Assembly: GCA_020086605.1 (NCBI GenBank) | Contig: JACBWW010000015.1 | Coordinates: 24,432,483 to 24,496,482 of the forward strand | Source of the DNA: Lanius collurio | Lineage: Eukaryota; Chordata; Aves; Passeriformes; Laniidae | Direction of reading: 5' to 3' | Length of the DNA: 64,000 bases | Shown: piece by piece, positions 47,785 through 58,794 of the stretch | How positions within the stretch are numbered: the stretch's first letter is position 1 | Layout of the letters: every line of letters begins with the position of its first letter | The notes under the pieces: model-generated | The model's input: the letters and a program-made list of their open reading frames with translations, nothing else | Told to the model about the DNA's origin: nothing | Database searches by the model: none | Translations under genes and position numbers: made by a program

Positions 47785-48018
47785 GATTCAAAACTCCATG
47801 TCTGAAAGAGGGTAAAGTTTGATTGCATATAAAGAAGACATTTTTTATGCTGAAGGGCGAGGGACACTGAAACAGGTTGCCCAGAGAAATTGTAGACATC
47901 CCATCATTGGAAATATTCAAATTCCAGTTGGATGGGGATTTATGCAACCTGATATAGTGACAGATGTCTGTGCCCATGGCAGGGAGGTCCCAAAGTATTC
48001 TACTATAATTGTATGACT
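47785..48018 (+). mobile_element. CR1 LINE 3'-end fragment
   Basis: In order, the segment shows CTGAAAGAGGGTAAAGTTTG, AGAAGACATTTTTTATGCTG, ACTGAAACAGGTTGCCCAGA, then GTTGGATGGGGATTTATGCA, GCCCATGGCAGGGAGGT and a degenerate ATTCTACTATAATTGTATGA tail. This is the standard order at the end of avian CR1. The divergence suggests an old insertion. The 5' truncation point is approximate. Confidence 0.9.
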
Positions 48019-49584
48019 CCTTCCAAAGCAGGAACACATATAGCAAGGCAAATATGTTTTGGTTGCCAGTTTCTAAATGAAAACCCTAAAATTTAATATC
48101 AAAAAAGGTAGCAAAAATGCAGTTGTAGCATTTCCTACCCAGGAATAAAGAGGTTTCTGTGTAGAGGTATAAGATAAAGGTACACCTTGGTCACTGATTC
48201 CTCTTTCCTTTCTTATCAGGTGAAGGTTTCACTCCAAGTGCTGAGCAGGAGTGAAGATCAACATGACAAAAAAATGTGCTTTGCCTGTGTGTATTAAGAC
48301 TTAGTTAAAAGTATTTTATAAAAAAAATCACATTAAACCACTAAAAATGAAGAAATTTATAGATATTGATTATGTGTCCTAGGCAGGAAAGGAAAGAAAG
48401 CAGAAGGAACAAAAAGATGAAGACTTTATTCCTGGAAGAAGTGCTGATCCATCTGATACAAATCAAAAGAGAAGGACTTTACATACCCTTCAAACAGAAA
48501 TTGATTAACAGATTATTGTTTTAATTCTGTCATGATGTTTTCTATCTTCCTGTGTTCAGTTTTCTTTTTCGCTAGCTCTCATTTTGCAAAACTGTTTTCT
48601 ATTCAATTGAAGAATTATCTCCTCAGTTACTGTCACATGAGATGCCACATGCAGACAGACCATGGGACACACTGAAACATTTCTTGTAGTCAGTGCATTC
48701 TTTGAATGGCCAAACTCTACAAGAGTCACTAGGCATAAGCCCTGCAGAAACCTCACATATGTCTATCAACATTTCAAATTTGCGCAAGGACGCCTCACTG
48801 ACAACATAAGCAGCCTAATTTGCAAAAGTGCATGGGACACACAAGCTGATCTCCAGGGGGATTCCTGGAAATCATGGCTTTTAAAGAGGCCTATCCTTGG
48901 GGAAATGTGCTTGACAGTGCTAATTATATGTCTTCAAGTTACTTGGCACTCTTCTCCAATCTCCCTGGCTGCTGCTAGGAGAACACTTCCAAGAATCAGG
49001 CTATTTTGATCCCCTGGAGTAAAATATTAAAATATTTTTAGACATAATATGGAAATGAAAAACTAATATTTAAGGGTGGAAGTCAAAATACAGTGTGCTG
49101 TTCCAAACCATAGCATTGGACATCTCTCCAAGCTCAATTTCCCAGCTAATTAAGGACTAGGATCTCTTTGGGATGTTGGACAACTTTGTAGGTACCAAGA
49201 ACTGATTTGGGGTGCAAAATTTGCTTTTAAATAGACAGCACACAAGAGCTAACCTCCTTGAGATATACCACAGTTGTTACTACTTCTCTATCAGCAGCAC
49301 TGTGGCTGCAAATGGAAATCTATACCATGAATCTCATTAATATCACATTGTTCACCACTTTTCCCTCCCCACGGAAATTCACAGTTCCATTTCCCTGCTT
49401 TGTTGCTCTACAGGTTGACATACTGCAAATAGTGGCTGTGTGTCTGTATTTATAGTTTGTATCACTCAGAATCATTCCCTCCCACACGTTTTTCAACGTG
49501 TGACACTCTTAGCTGACCATTGTGGCATCCACTGATCAGCTATACAGTCAGGACTGAAATTTGTTCTACATGAACTGTCTGGGA

Positions 49585-49606
49585 ATTCAGTAGAAATTCA
49601 GTAGAA
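49585..49606. repeat. 11-bp tandem duplication
   Basis: ATTCAGTAGAA occurs twice in tandem. A further TTCAGTAGAAAT occurs at about 49617-49628. Confidence 0.85.
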
Positions 49607-50200
49607 ACTGTCTTCTTTCAGTAGAAATTGCAGCTGGTAAAACCGAAGGCCCTCTGGGACCCAGATCCAAACCTTTACCCAGGCTGTATACAGGAATAAA
49701 ATCACATATTTAACTTAAATCAGTGAAAAAAGCACTAAAGGACTGCCTTCAGTTCTTGCTGGGGATGAAATATCTTCACTCAGAAATGACAGATACAAAA
49801 TCTAATACTGAGTATCCAATTATTCAGTCCCCTCAGTTGCTGGGGATGTGCAGGAAAAACAATGCATTTTGAGTAGTGGTGATGTTTGGTTTTTTTTAAA
49901 CAAAACATAAATCAATGTTTCTGAAGCGTATTGTTATTTAGACAGGCAATCAGCTCAAACTAATTACTAAAAGTGGATTTAAAATAAAAATATTTAACAC
50001 TGAATATTTATGGGTGTGGACATTGCCATTGGAGGCAATCCCCTCTCCAAAGTTTATTACATTTCAAAATAAATTAAGTTTACTTAATCTATAGTTAGCA
50101 TCTGCACTTAGTGCATTTATTTTCTAAACAAAGATAAAATGCCATGAATAACAAACTAATGGTTTAGAAATAGCTTTGACATTAATCACCCAAGTACCAA

Positions 50201-50212
50201 ATTGGCGCCAAT
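50201..50212. promoter_or_regulatory. 12-bp palindrome ATTGGCGCCAAT (E2F-like)
   Basis: A perfect self-complementary 12-mer containing overlapping TTGGCGCC half-sites of E2F type. It lies in an AT-rich, CpG-poor setting, where a retained GCGC core is unusual. Function is inferred only. Confidence 0.3.
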
Positions 50213-53200
50213 CCATTTATCTTGTCTGTGATATTTTCAGAAGAACGATAGGAAAGTAAACTGCCACAAAATATGGAGGTTCTTAGCTCAAGTAGAATAA
50301 ATTCCAATGCTGGTTAAAAGGAAAATATGAAAGAGGCCATTAAACACATGCTCACACAAATTTATTTACATTAAAGAATGAGGGAATAATTTGCTGTAAA
50401 TAAATATAAGATAATTAAAAGTGGGAATTACCAGTTAGAATCTATATATTATCAATAAGTAGCCTTAAAAATACTGCAGTGCTGAATGAGCCAATGATAA
50501 TCTCAGTTAATTTTATTTTTCAGCACTTCCACTTCTGAGAACTCTACACAGAACTTCCAGTGTACAGCACAGTTCACTGGTTTCTTGTGAGGACAAAGCA
50601 CTGAATTTCCCCTTGAATTGAATAACCAATAACAGAGAGCACATATGAGGCAGCCTCCCTTCCAAATGCTACTTGCCTTCATTCTGCATTGGCCCAAACA
50701 TGCATGCACCTAAATCCAAATTTTATGATAGCTTGCATAGATTGACTACATTTTGTAGTACATTTTTTTGTTGACAACAGCAACTACAAAAATACAGCAA
50801 TAACCAGTTAAGAAACTACAGAACACCTGCAGAAACAGACAGGCTTTAGGGTTGCAGGCTGGTGCCCAAAAATATGAATTCCCTTTCTCCCATTTGTGCT
50901 GTTTAGCAAGGTCTAACCCCTCAAGTTGGTAATTCTTTTTCCATGGATCTCTTTTTTGTCCTTAAAATCAGGGAACAGTTCCAATGCAAAAAGTAAATTT
51001 GTTCCTTTGAAATCAAACTACCTGAACACCTGTTCAGTCATGCCAGCTCCTGGCACAGGCATTGCCAGCCCTGAATTTTAGGCACCACCACCATGAGACT
51101 GATAAGGAAATCAGTGTCCCTGTAAAAGGGAAACAAACTTGGAGACCATCAGGGGCTGGAGATTGGAGAAGTGACACACGGGTAACCTCCCATTTATGAC
51201 TGAAATGGTGGGATCTGCAAGCAGAACTTGAGGAGGTAGGAACCATGGTGGTTCATAAAACCCTGATTCCCTGTAGTTCTGTCCTTAAAGCTCTTAATTT
51301 CTGCTAGTAACTCAGCTCACTCTTATGACAGCAGGCTTTAGCCCCTGCACAACAGCAAGACTGAGACTACTGCGGGGTCTATTCCCTGCAGACTAAGGAA
51401 ATATAATCCATGGAGATCTTCTGGATCACAGTCCCCATCATAGCACAGATGCAGATGAAGATGAGCAGGAAACATGCAAAACAGAGAAAAGGTGTCTAAA
51501 AATTTCATGTCTTTCAGAAATATAATGCGCCTATACCAGCACCTCAAGGCCTCAGTAGAAGCATGTGCTGCAGGCTAAGAGGTTCCTTAACTCCAAAGAT
51601 CTTGTAAGAGTCAAAATTACAGAATACTTGGCTGGGGCTGGATAGGCAAGAGGGGAAGTTGCTTAAGCTTATGGTTATTTTACACTTAGGCCCTATCTCT
51701 TGATACCTTCAGACAACTTGGGTAGTCTGGCCATGAGCTACATGGGAGGCAATCTCCATAAAAAATAAGATCTGCTGTGTTTATCTCATTTAGTGCCATG
51801 AATTGCTCTCAAATCAATGAGAATCACAGTTTTAATTTTAAATTCACTCCTTTTGGTATCCTGAACATCTATATACTTTTCACTGTGGTTTGGGGGACCA
51901 TACTACCTCCTTCATTAATCACTTTATAAAACATTGTCCTGCATGATTTTGTCAGGATAAAGGTCTTTAATGCTGACAAGCATTAAGCATTCAGATTTCT
52001 CCAGGCCTCTTTCTGTGGTCTCGTATTTCTTCTCCTTACTTCTGAACTCCACTTATTTGCTCACAAACCAACTCATGACAACTTCTGTCAATGAATTTAA
52101 TGCTCTAGTTAGCAAGGAAGAAGCTTGTTAGCTAACATTTATTATATATTCTCTTCACTCAGTAGGCAATGGACTTTACAGACATTTGACTAAGAGATAA
52201 ATTACAGAAAATAATTTTAGGTATTTTTTTTATCCACTCAAAGTAGTTGATCTGAACTGAATGCAGCAGACTGATTTTTGGGGTGACAGCTGTAGTAAAA
52301 GGCTCCTATAAAATATATGTCTGTACATAAAATATAGCCAAAGAAAAGTGCTGCCTGCAGATAGAAGGGAACACAGTATTGAGTATAAATCTGTTATTAT
52401 GCCAGGCAAAGGCTCCTGGGTGTATGAATGCAGACCTAGGACCACAATCATATGTGAAACATTTCAAACAATGAAGGAAGGAAAAAAAATCCAGGCAGCT
52501 TACAGGGTTATATAGTGCCTGCAGAAATTTGGCCTCTCATTCATACTTAAATCAAGATGTTAGGCCACTCAAATACTTTTGAAAATCATATTAGGTATGT
52601 ATCTCTTTCTAAAGGGGCCCATATATGCTGTGGTGTCTGGCCCTCAAGTAGGTCTATTGTGATCCTAAATCCAATTCATGAGCACTTCAGAGTATTTCTA
52701 AATTGCCATTTTCATAATACATTTCCTAGAGGAAGGTCTGAGTCAGAAAAACTTTTGTTGGAAGCACCAAAAGGAAAACATTACTATGATGCATGGAGCA
52801 TTAATCGCACTGCAAAAAGAAACAAAATAATGGAATCGCATTGTAATGATTTTCAAAACTATTAACTTTGTTAATGAGTCATTAAAAATTTACTCCCTGC
52901 ACTGATTCAGTGAGAGAACAGAGTCATTCATTAAAATCTCATCCAAAAGGTTTTACTCTAGCTGCCTCTTGAAATGTGTGGACAATGCATATGTTTGGTT
53001 TTAAATTACAAAAGTTTGGGCTGTAGAGAAAAATCTTTTTTGGAAGGAATAATGCAAAAGTTTCCTCGAAGTATTACTACAGCTTTATTGCAGATGTGTA
53101 ACTGAAGCTAAAAAACATCAACACAAAAAAAGAGACGGACTCACATCTGATATACAGTAAATCCTCACCTATTTATCATTATCAAACAGTTCTATCAGCT

Positions 53201-55802
53201 GTTAATCATATGTTTAATGCAAAATAATCACACATGGAGGTATGTATTAAAGGATAGTAATATTTAATTGCGATTTTTATGGGAACATTAGCCCAATTTT
53301 AAAGGGTTTTTTTTAAGAAGTAGGCAAAGGAGAGTATGTTGGCAGTCCTGCCAGTTCCTATGATTTCATTACAAATCCAGTGACATTTCATGCTCAAGTT
53401 GTGGCTCCTGAAGCCCTCTAACATGAAGGAAATTCTCAGTTTTTCTTTTATTCATAAGTGACTTGCTTTTCAGCTGACAGGGGAAAGCTTGAAAAATATA
53501 AACCCTAAAGAAATACCCAAGAGAAATACACATTCACACACCCTGGAGTCTCAGGATTTTAAGGCAATCTCATGACTTATGGAATCTTTGCTCACTACTT
53601 CTCTGCTCTGGAAAGTATGGGAGTTTTCTGAAGTGATCTATGAATATGAATACACAATTACAGTATTGACACCAGGCACTACTGTATTTTAAATTAGATC
53701 ATTTTCCTTTGACATGTGGTGAACTAACAGACAATGGTGCTGTGTGAAAAGTCACTGGGGAGTAAATAGCAGGCACTTTTCAAAAGCACACCAGAATGAA
53801 AGTGGCCAAGTTTCAGGTTTCCTGTCCTCCATCATGCTGCCAGTTTTGGACCACTACAGTTTAGGATCCAAGACCCAAAGTCCTTCCCAAGACAGAAACA
53901 GGAGTATCTGCCAGAAATGTCGAGTTAGACAAATTGAAAGAGATAATTAGGAAAGAGAAAGAAATGGAGAGACTTTTCAAGTCAAGTAATGATAAAAACA
54001 AAGAAGATTTGAAAGATATCCTTAGTTTATTTTGCTGTTTCAGCACAAGCAAGATTGCAAGAATATCCTTTCCAACATCAGTCTAGATTCTCAGTACAGA
54101 AACCTCAGTATCCTCCCCTACTCTGGCAGGCATTTAAAGTGGTTCTCTCAGGATCCTTGGTAAGCAAAAGGATGGTTTTCAATAAAGCCTCTGAGAGTAG
54201 GATCACAAAAGATTTATCTTTAGCTCCAGTCAAGGTAGAGAGAATAAATTACTAAGAGGCAGGGAAGTTTTATATATTAGTTTCAATAAAAGGGATGTAG
54301 ATCAGTAGAAAAGCTGATAAACCTACAAGAATGCCCACAACATTTAATACGAATAGTCTTATGGGCCTCAGACTTTCTTCCAATTCTAATGAGAACAATT
54401 CTATGTATTTTCTAGATTAAAAAAAAAAATCATACTAGAAGAATACAAAACATTCAGAACAACAATGAGGAAAATATTAAGTGCAAAAGGCTGCACAAAT
54501 TTCCTGCAATGGTAGGGTAGAGTTAAGTGAAAAGAATTCTCCAGTTACCTGAAGGTCAAGCTACACAGCAGAGCTGCTTTAATCATCCTGACAAATGGAT
54601 AAACTATAATTAATTACCCATCTCACCAACTCAGGCCAAAGATGAAGAAAATAATAAACCTTGCTAAAGACCTTCAGTCAGCTCACCAAAGAGGTTGATT
54701 AAGAAAGTCCTCCCCTTGGCTGTACTTAGAAAGGTCTAAGAACACTTAGAGCAGGATGGTGAGGCATGAGCTCTCCTGCTGCCATCATCTATTTAGCCAA
54801 GTAAGGGAAGACTTCAGAACCATTCGATGTGTGCTCGTGTCACAGGCCAGAGCATAGGACTGCTCTGCCCTGATCTTCACGATGAATTTATCTTTTCTAA
54901 ATAACAGCAAGGCAGAATGAAAACCAACAGCTTAATGGAATTCACTATTTTTTTTTCCCCTGCCATGAGAAACTGTGGCTGTGCTAAGTCCCAGTCCTAC
55001 TTCTGGCCTCTCCATTTGCTGCTGCAAGAGTTTATGAACCAAAGGCCATGAAAGCAAAGTAAACATTCTTAAAGGTTTCATTAAAATCAGAGTTTTATTT
55101 TCAATTCCCCTTCCTAGGATTAATTTATCGTGAGCAGGAGGACAAGGTTTCAAAGTCACTTCATGATAACCTCCTCACCAAAGTTCAGAGGGCTTTCCTG
55201 CAAGAGATGCACACACTTTCCTTATGTCACCCAGCTGCTGAACTGTTTAGTGAAGATCTCTCACTGTAAACAGACACGAATGTGTCAGCACGTCCAAGGA
55301 GACGCTTTTCCAAAACAGCAGACAATCATCGGAAACATGGAAGCAACCGTGTTAATAAATCACAATTAAGAGCCATCATCTTTAATTATGGAGCTTTCCA
55401 ACACATTTTATCTTCCTTTGTTGTATTTTCAACTCCTTTGTGTTGCTCTCACTGTCAGTGCACAAGATGCTCTTGTCCATGGGGGGCTGATCCTGGAAGA
55501 TGCTCAGGACAGCTGTTGAGGTGCTGGGTGCTTCTAGTTTCTACCAACACTGCATGGGAACTGAGCAAGCTGAGCACGATGTAGGATGAGGCCAAAAAAG
55601 CACTTTAAAAATAGATATTCCTCCTCTGGCATTCAGCAGGGACAACATGCTAACGGCTGGCACACTGATAATTATTTTTCCATTTTTCTGAGTGCAGTTT
55701 CATTCTTCTTTTTCTTTTAATTGCCTTGACACTATTTTCTAATCTGATCAGAGTAAAGCGGATTTAAAAAATACATGTTTTCCCTTCTAAACACGATGTT
55801 AA

Positions 55803-56424
55803 TTGTTGACAAGCCTTAAGCAGTTTCGCTATGCAAAAACGGCTGCTTGCTCTGGACCATTTCAAAATATGAGAAGCACAATGTTTCCCAACTGCTGTGT
55901 TCTGGTTCCTGTGCACATGGATAATACAAATTTAAAGTATCCTACTGGAAATGAAGGTACTAGTGTTTGCCTTGGGGCTGTGCTTGCAACTTCATGGGTA
56001 ATCAGAGAGTATCTCTTAACTTCTCTGCTATCTTCTTCAATCGAACAATCAAAAATAAAAAAATATTTCCTTTCTCTCAGTGCTTTTATCTTATCTGCTT
56101 ATTTTAGCACATCTTCTGGGACAGGAATGTTTTGCACTGTGTGCACAAACAATACAGCATCACGTAGTATACCAGATCCTGACTTGGCTGGAAGCCTCTA
56201 GCTGCCACAGTAGTATAAAAGAGCAAGAATTATTGCCCATATCTAAAGGACATTTGAAAACTGATCCTGCTGTAACTCTGCTGAAAACACCTCCTGTTTC
56301 TGCATTAGAATTTCTTAGCTCATCATCAGATATATTCCTCTTGAATTTGTCATCTCAAACTACAATAGAAAATAATTTCTTATTGCTTTCTGCTCTGAAG
56401 GTCATTACATTAGCCTCATCATGA
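55803..56424 (+). pseudogene. Possible decayed coding remnant (two overlapping frames), unidentified
   Basis: Two + strand open frames overlap: about 132 codons (55803-56201, no ATG at its start) and 114 codons (56080-56424). Together they give over 600 bases almost free of stops, in a shift that one indel could explain. The second frame has a helix-like composition (LLKTPPVSALEFLSSSSDIF). I recognise no family, and it may simply be chance. Confidence 0.15.
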
Positions 56425-57959
56425 AAAGAACAAATAATCTTTAACCCATGTCCCCAGAATTAAACTTCAGATGGACTCCCATTTTAAGCATGAGGAATGG
56501 ATGTCCACTGAGGTCAAAAGGACAATTAGAAAATCACTTGGAAGTGGAAGAAAAGTGCGGATGCTTCGGTCTGAGGTGAGAAGCATAACATTCCCTGTTC
56601 TTCCTTCCTGTCCCTGCACACAATATTTTGGCCTTGTTTAAGCATAATTTTAACCTTCAAAAATGGTGGTACTTTCCCATTTCCATAACCTTTATCTCAA
56701 GATATGTCTTCTAAACTATCAAAATACTTTCTCTTTGAAAACACCACCTTTATTTCAGTATTTTGAAACAAAAGCAAAAGGGCAAGGCAGGAACAAATTG
56801 TTTGCAAGTTCAGGCTGAATTTGGTAGGTAGTTAAATCCAACAAAACCATGATTTTTGCATCAGATAAACAATTCAACCAAAGCCCTGTGCACATATCTG
56901 CTGCGAACACATTATTTGCTGCTTCTTTATTGGGTTTTGGAAAGAGTTATTGAGCTTCCCTATTGATTTTTAGTGAGTGAAACAGTAGTTTTTGTTGGGA
57001 TCTTGACTGAGCTAATTGATAAACTCTTGCTAATAAACAATAGCAGGGGCAAAAAGTTAAATGAAATGCAATCAATGCTAGTCAGAGCAAAAAAATACCT
57101 TTAGAAACTTGCAAAATGGTATCATTACAGCTACAAGCCAAGTGCTGTGGCAGAAACGCTTGAGAGCTGTTGGGGTAATGAGTGCTATTGGAAATGTAAT
57201 GATTGCACAGTGAGTAATTATCATGTTACATGAATTACTGGTACATCTAAGGATGCATGTTTATTTTAGCTTGCTGGGCAAGATTAAGTAAAATAAAATA
57301 TTCTATAATTTAATCGGCATGGAGGTTTTATTTCCTGCAGCTTGGTTAGAACTTAAAAGTCGAAGATGAGATTACAGACATCCTCTGCACACACAGTTGA
57401 ATCAGTAGGGTTCAACTTAAAAACCATATCAAAGACCAGAGCCTGATCTCTCATTGCAAGCTATTAATAACTGAGAATTGACCCATTGTTCAAACAACTT
57501 GTGAAAGGCATAACGCAGTATGAGTCCTTGTATTTTGTTGGTCCAATGCCCTCTAACCCATGCCTGATGCAATCTTTGTCAATTCACCCAAAAAGCAAAA
57601 AAAAATCCCAACCCACAGTTTCATGGGAAAATAGTAACTTTGCCAAGATGACACAGAAATAATGCATCTGTTCAATCACCTAAAGGAGAGTGCTTCCCTC
57701 CTTTTGCAATACACATGCAGGGTTAGATGTTATTAATGGCCATTATGAAATTGGCTATAGGTGACAATTCAAAACTTTAATCTATACGGCCAAGGAGAAG
57801 AGGCTAATGCTGTTAGGGTGGAGCATGTTGACAGATGCAGAGTTCATCCCTTCCCCACTGCTGGATAATAAGGTTTAATTGTGCAAAAGATGTAGGCAAA
57901 GGCTTGGGAAAAAAAATGTAGAAAAGCATTTTTCACAGAAAGCAGGTTTTTATTTTTCC

Positions 57960-57977
57960 TTTTTTTTTTTTTTTTTT
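57960..57977. repeat. T18 homopolymer
   Basis: Eighteen T in a row. On the minus strand it would be a poly(A) tail, but the neighbouring 400 bp show no AATAAA in place and no recognisable parent gene. Confidence 0.85.
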
Positions 57978-58069
57978 AATGGAAAGTAGAACACTGAAAA
58001 TTGTCAAGTGCCACTGACTCTTAACTGGACATACCATTGTGGCTCCCCATGGCATTTCTGTGCCAGAGC

Positions 58070-58087
58070 CCCTCTCCAAGGAGAGGG
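58070..58087. repeat. Perfect 8-bp inverted repeat
   Basis: CCCTCTCC and GGAGAGGG are separated by AA. Allowing one bulged C, the stem extends to AGC/GCT. Confidence 0.7.
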
Positions 58088-58716
58088 CTTCTGAGTGGAT
58101 GACATTTCCCATGAGATACTGAAAAATTCCCCCTCTGCAAGCTGCTGTGGCCTCAGAGCCCTGAGTAGGAATGGTCCAGAGGGAAACTCTGTGCCTGAGA
58201 GGGAGAGGCTCGCTGACACCATCCACAAAAGTCACAGCAAACCATCAGAAACAGATGTGCCCTGTCTCTCACCAAACCTGTACCTCTTTGCAACAAGGGT
58301 TGTCTCAGACCCATGGACATTTTTCCCCCCTCTCCATATTTTCAAATTTGCTTGCTGCTTCTGCTCTGCTGACCTCAACTAAAAGATTCAAATGCATGCT
58401 CCTCCTGAAACCTTGAACACATTTCAGACTCACCTTAAATGAATCCTGTAGGGGTTGACAAGCCCCTGTCTTGGCAGGAAGGCCTTGTTTAGATAAGTTT
58501 AGCTGCAACATCTCCAGATGACGGGGTCTGACACTCCCTGCCCTGACAGGGAGGCCTGGAGATAAGGAAGTAGCACTATCTCCCTCCAGGCCCCTCTTGG
58601 GAAACAAAGAGCCTTTTTAGTTAGAAAAGATAGATCTAAGATCCTCTAGGAAACTGTATGCAAAATACCCTAATACCCATTGGTTTCTTACCCTTGTACG
58701 CCCACCTCTGTACCCC

Positions 58717-58724
58717 CATAAAAG
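58717..58724 (+). promoter_or_regulatory. LTR TATA-like box
   Basis: CATAAAAG lies 12 nt before the CCCCGA hairpin and 65-72 nt before the AATAAA. This is the expected U3/R geometry. Confidence 0.6.
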
Positions 58725-58788
58725 AGACCCCTCTGCCCCGAGTCGGGGAGGAATCCGTCCCTGGTCACCCCTTCGTGGAAGATGCTGA

Positions 58789-58794
58789 AATAAA
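58789..58794 (+). terminator. LTR poly(A) signal AATAAA
   Basis: Canonical hexamer followed by GCTGCTTCTG, placed where the R/U5 border of the LTR is expected. Confidence 0.65.

Larger units (their letters stand above)
48019..55802. other. Intergenic, no gene recognised
   Basis: About 7.8 kb of AT-rich non-coding DNA. It includes an 11-bp tandem duplication at 49585-49606, a 12-bp palindrome at 50201-50212, and AT-rich complex sequence at 50.0-50.3 and 52.9-53.3 kb. Open frames of up to 115 codons are unrecognised. Confidence 0.6.
56425..58446. other. Intergenic, no gene recognised
   Basis: AT-rich complex sequence at about 57.1-57.35 kb is a conserved-element candidate. A T18 run lies at 57960-57977, followed by a GC-richer 450-bp patch containing a perfect hairpin (58070-58087). 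No coding gene was seen. Confidence 0.6.

Noticed and set aside
57960..58420. Possible minus-strand retrocopy ending in the T18 run
   Set aside because: No AATAAA near the tail, no parent gene recognised, and no target-site duplication found.
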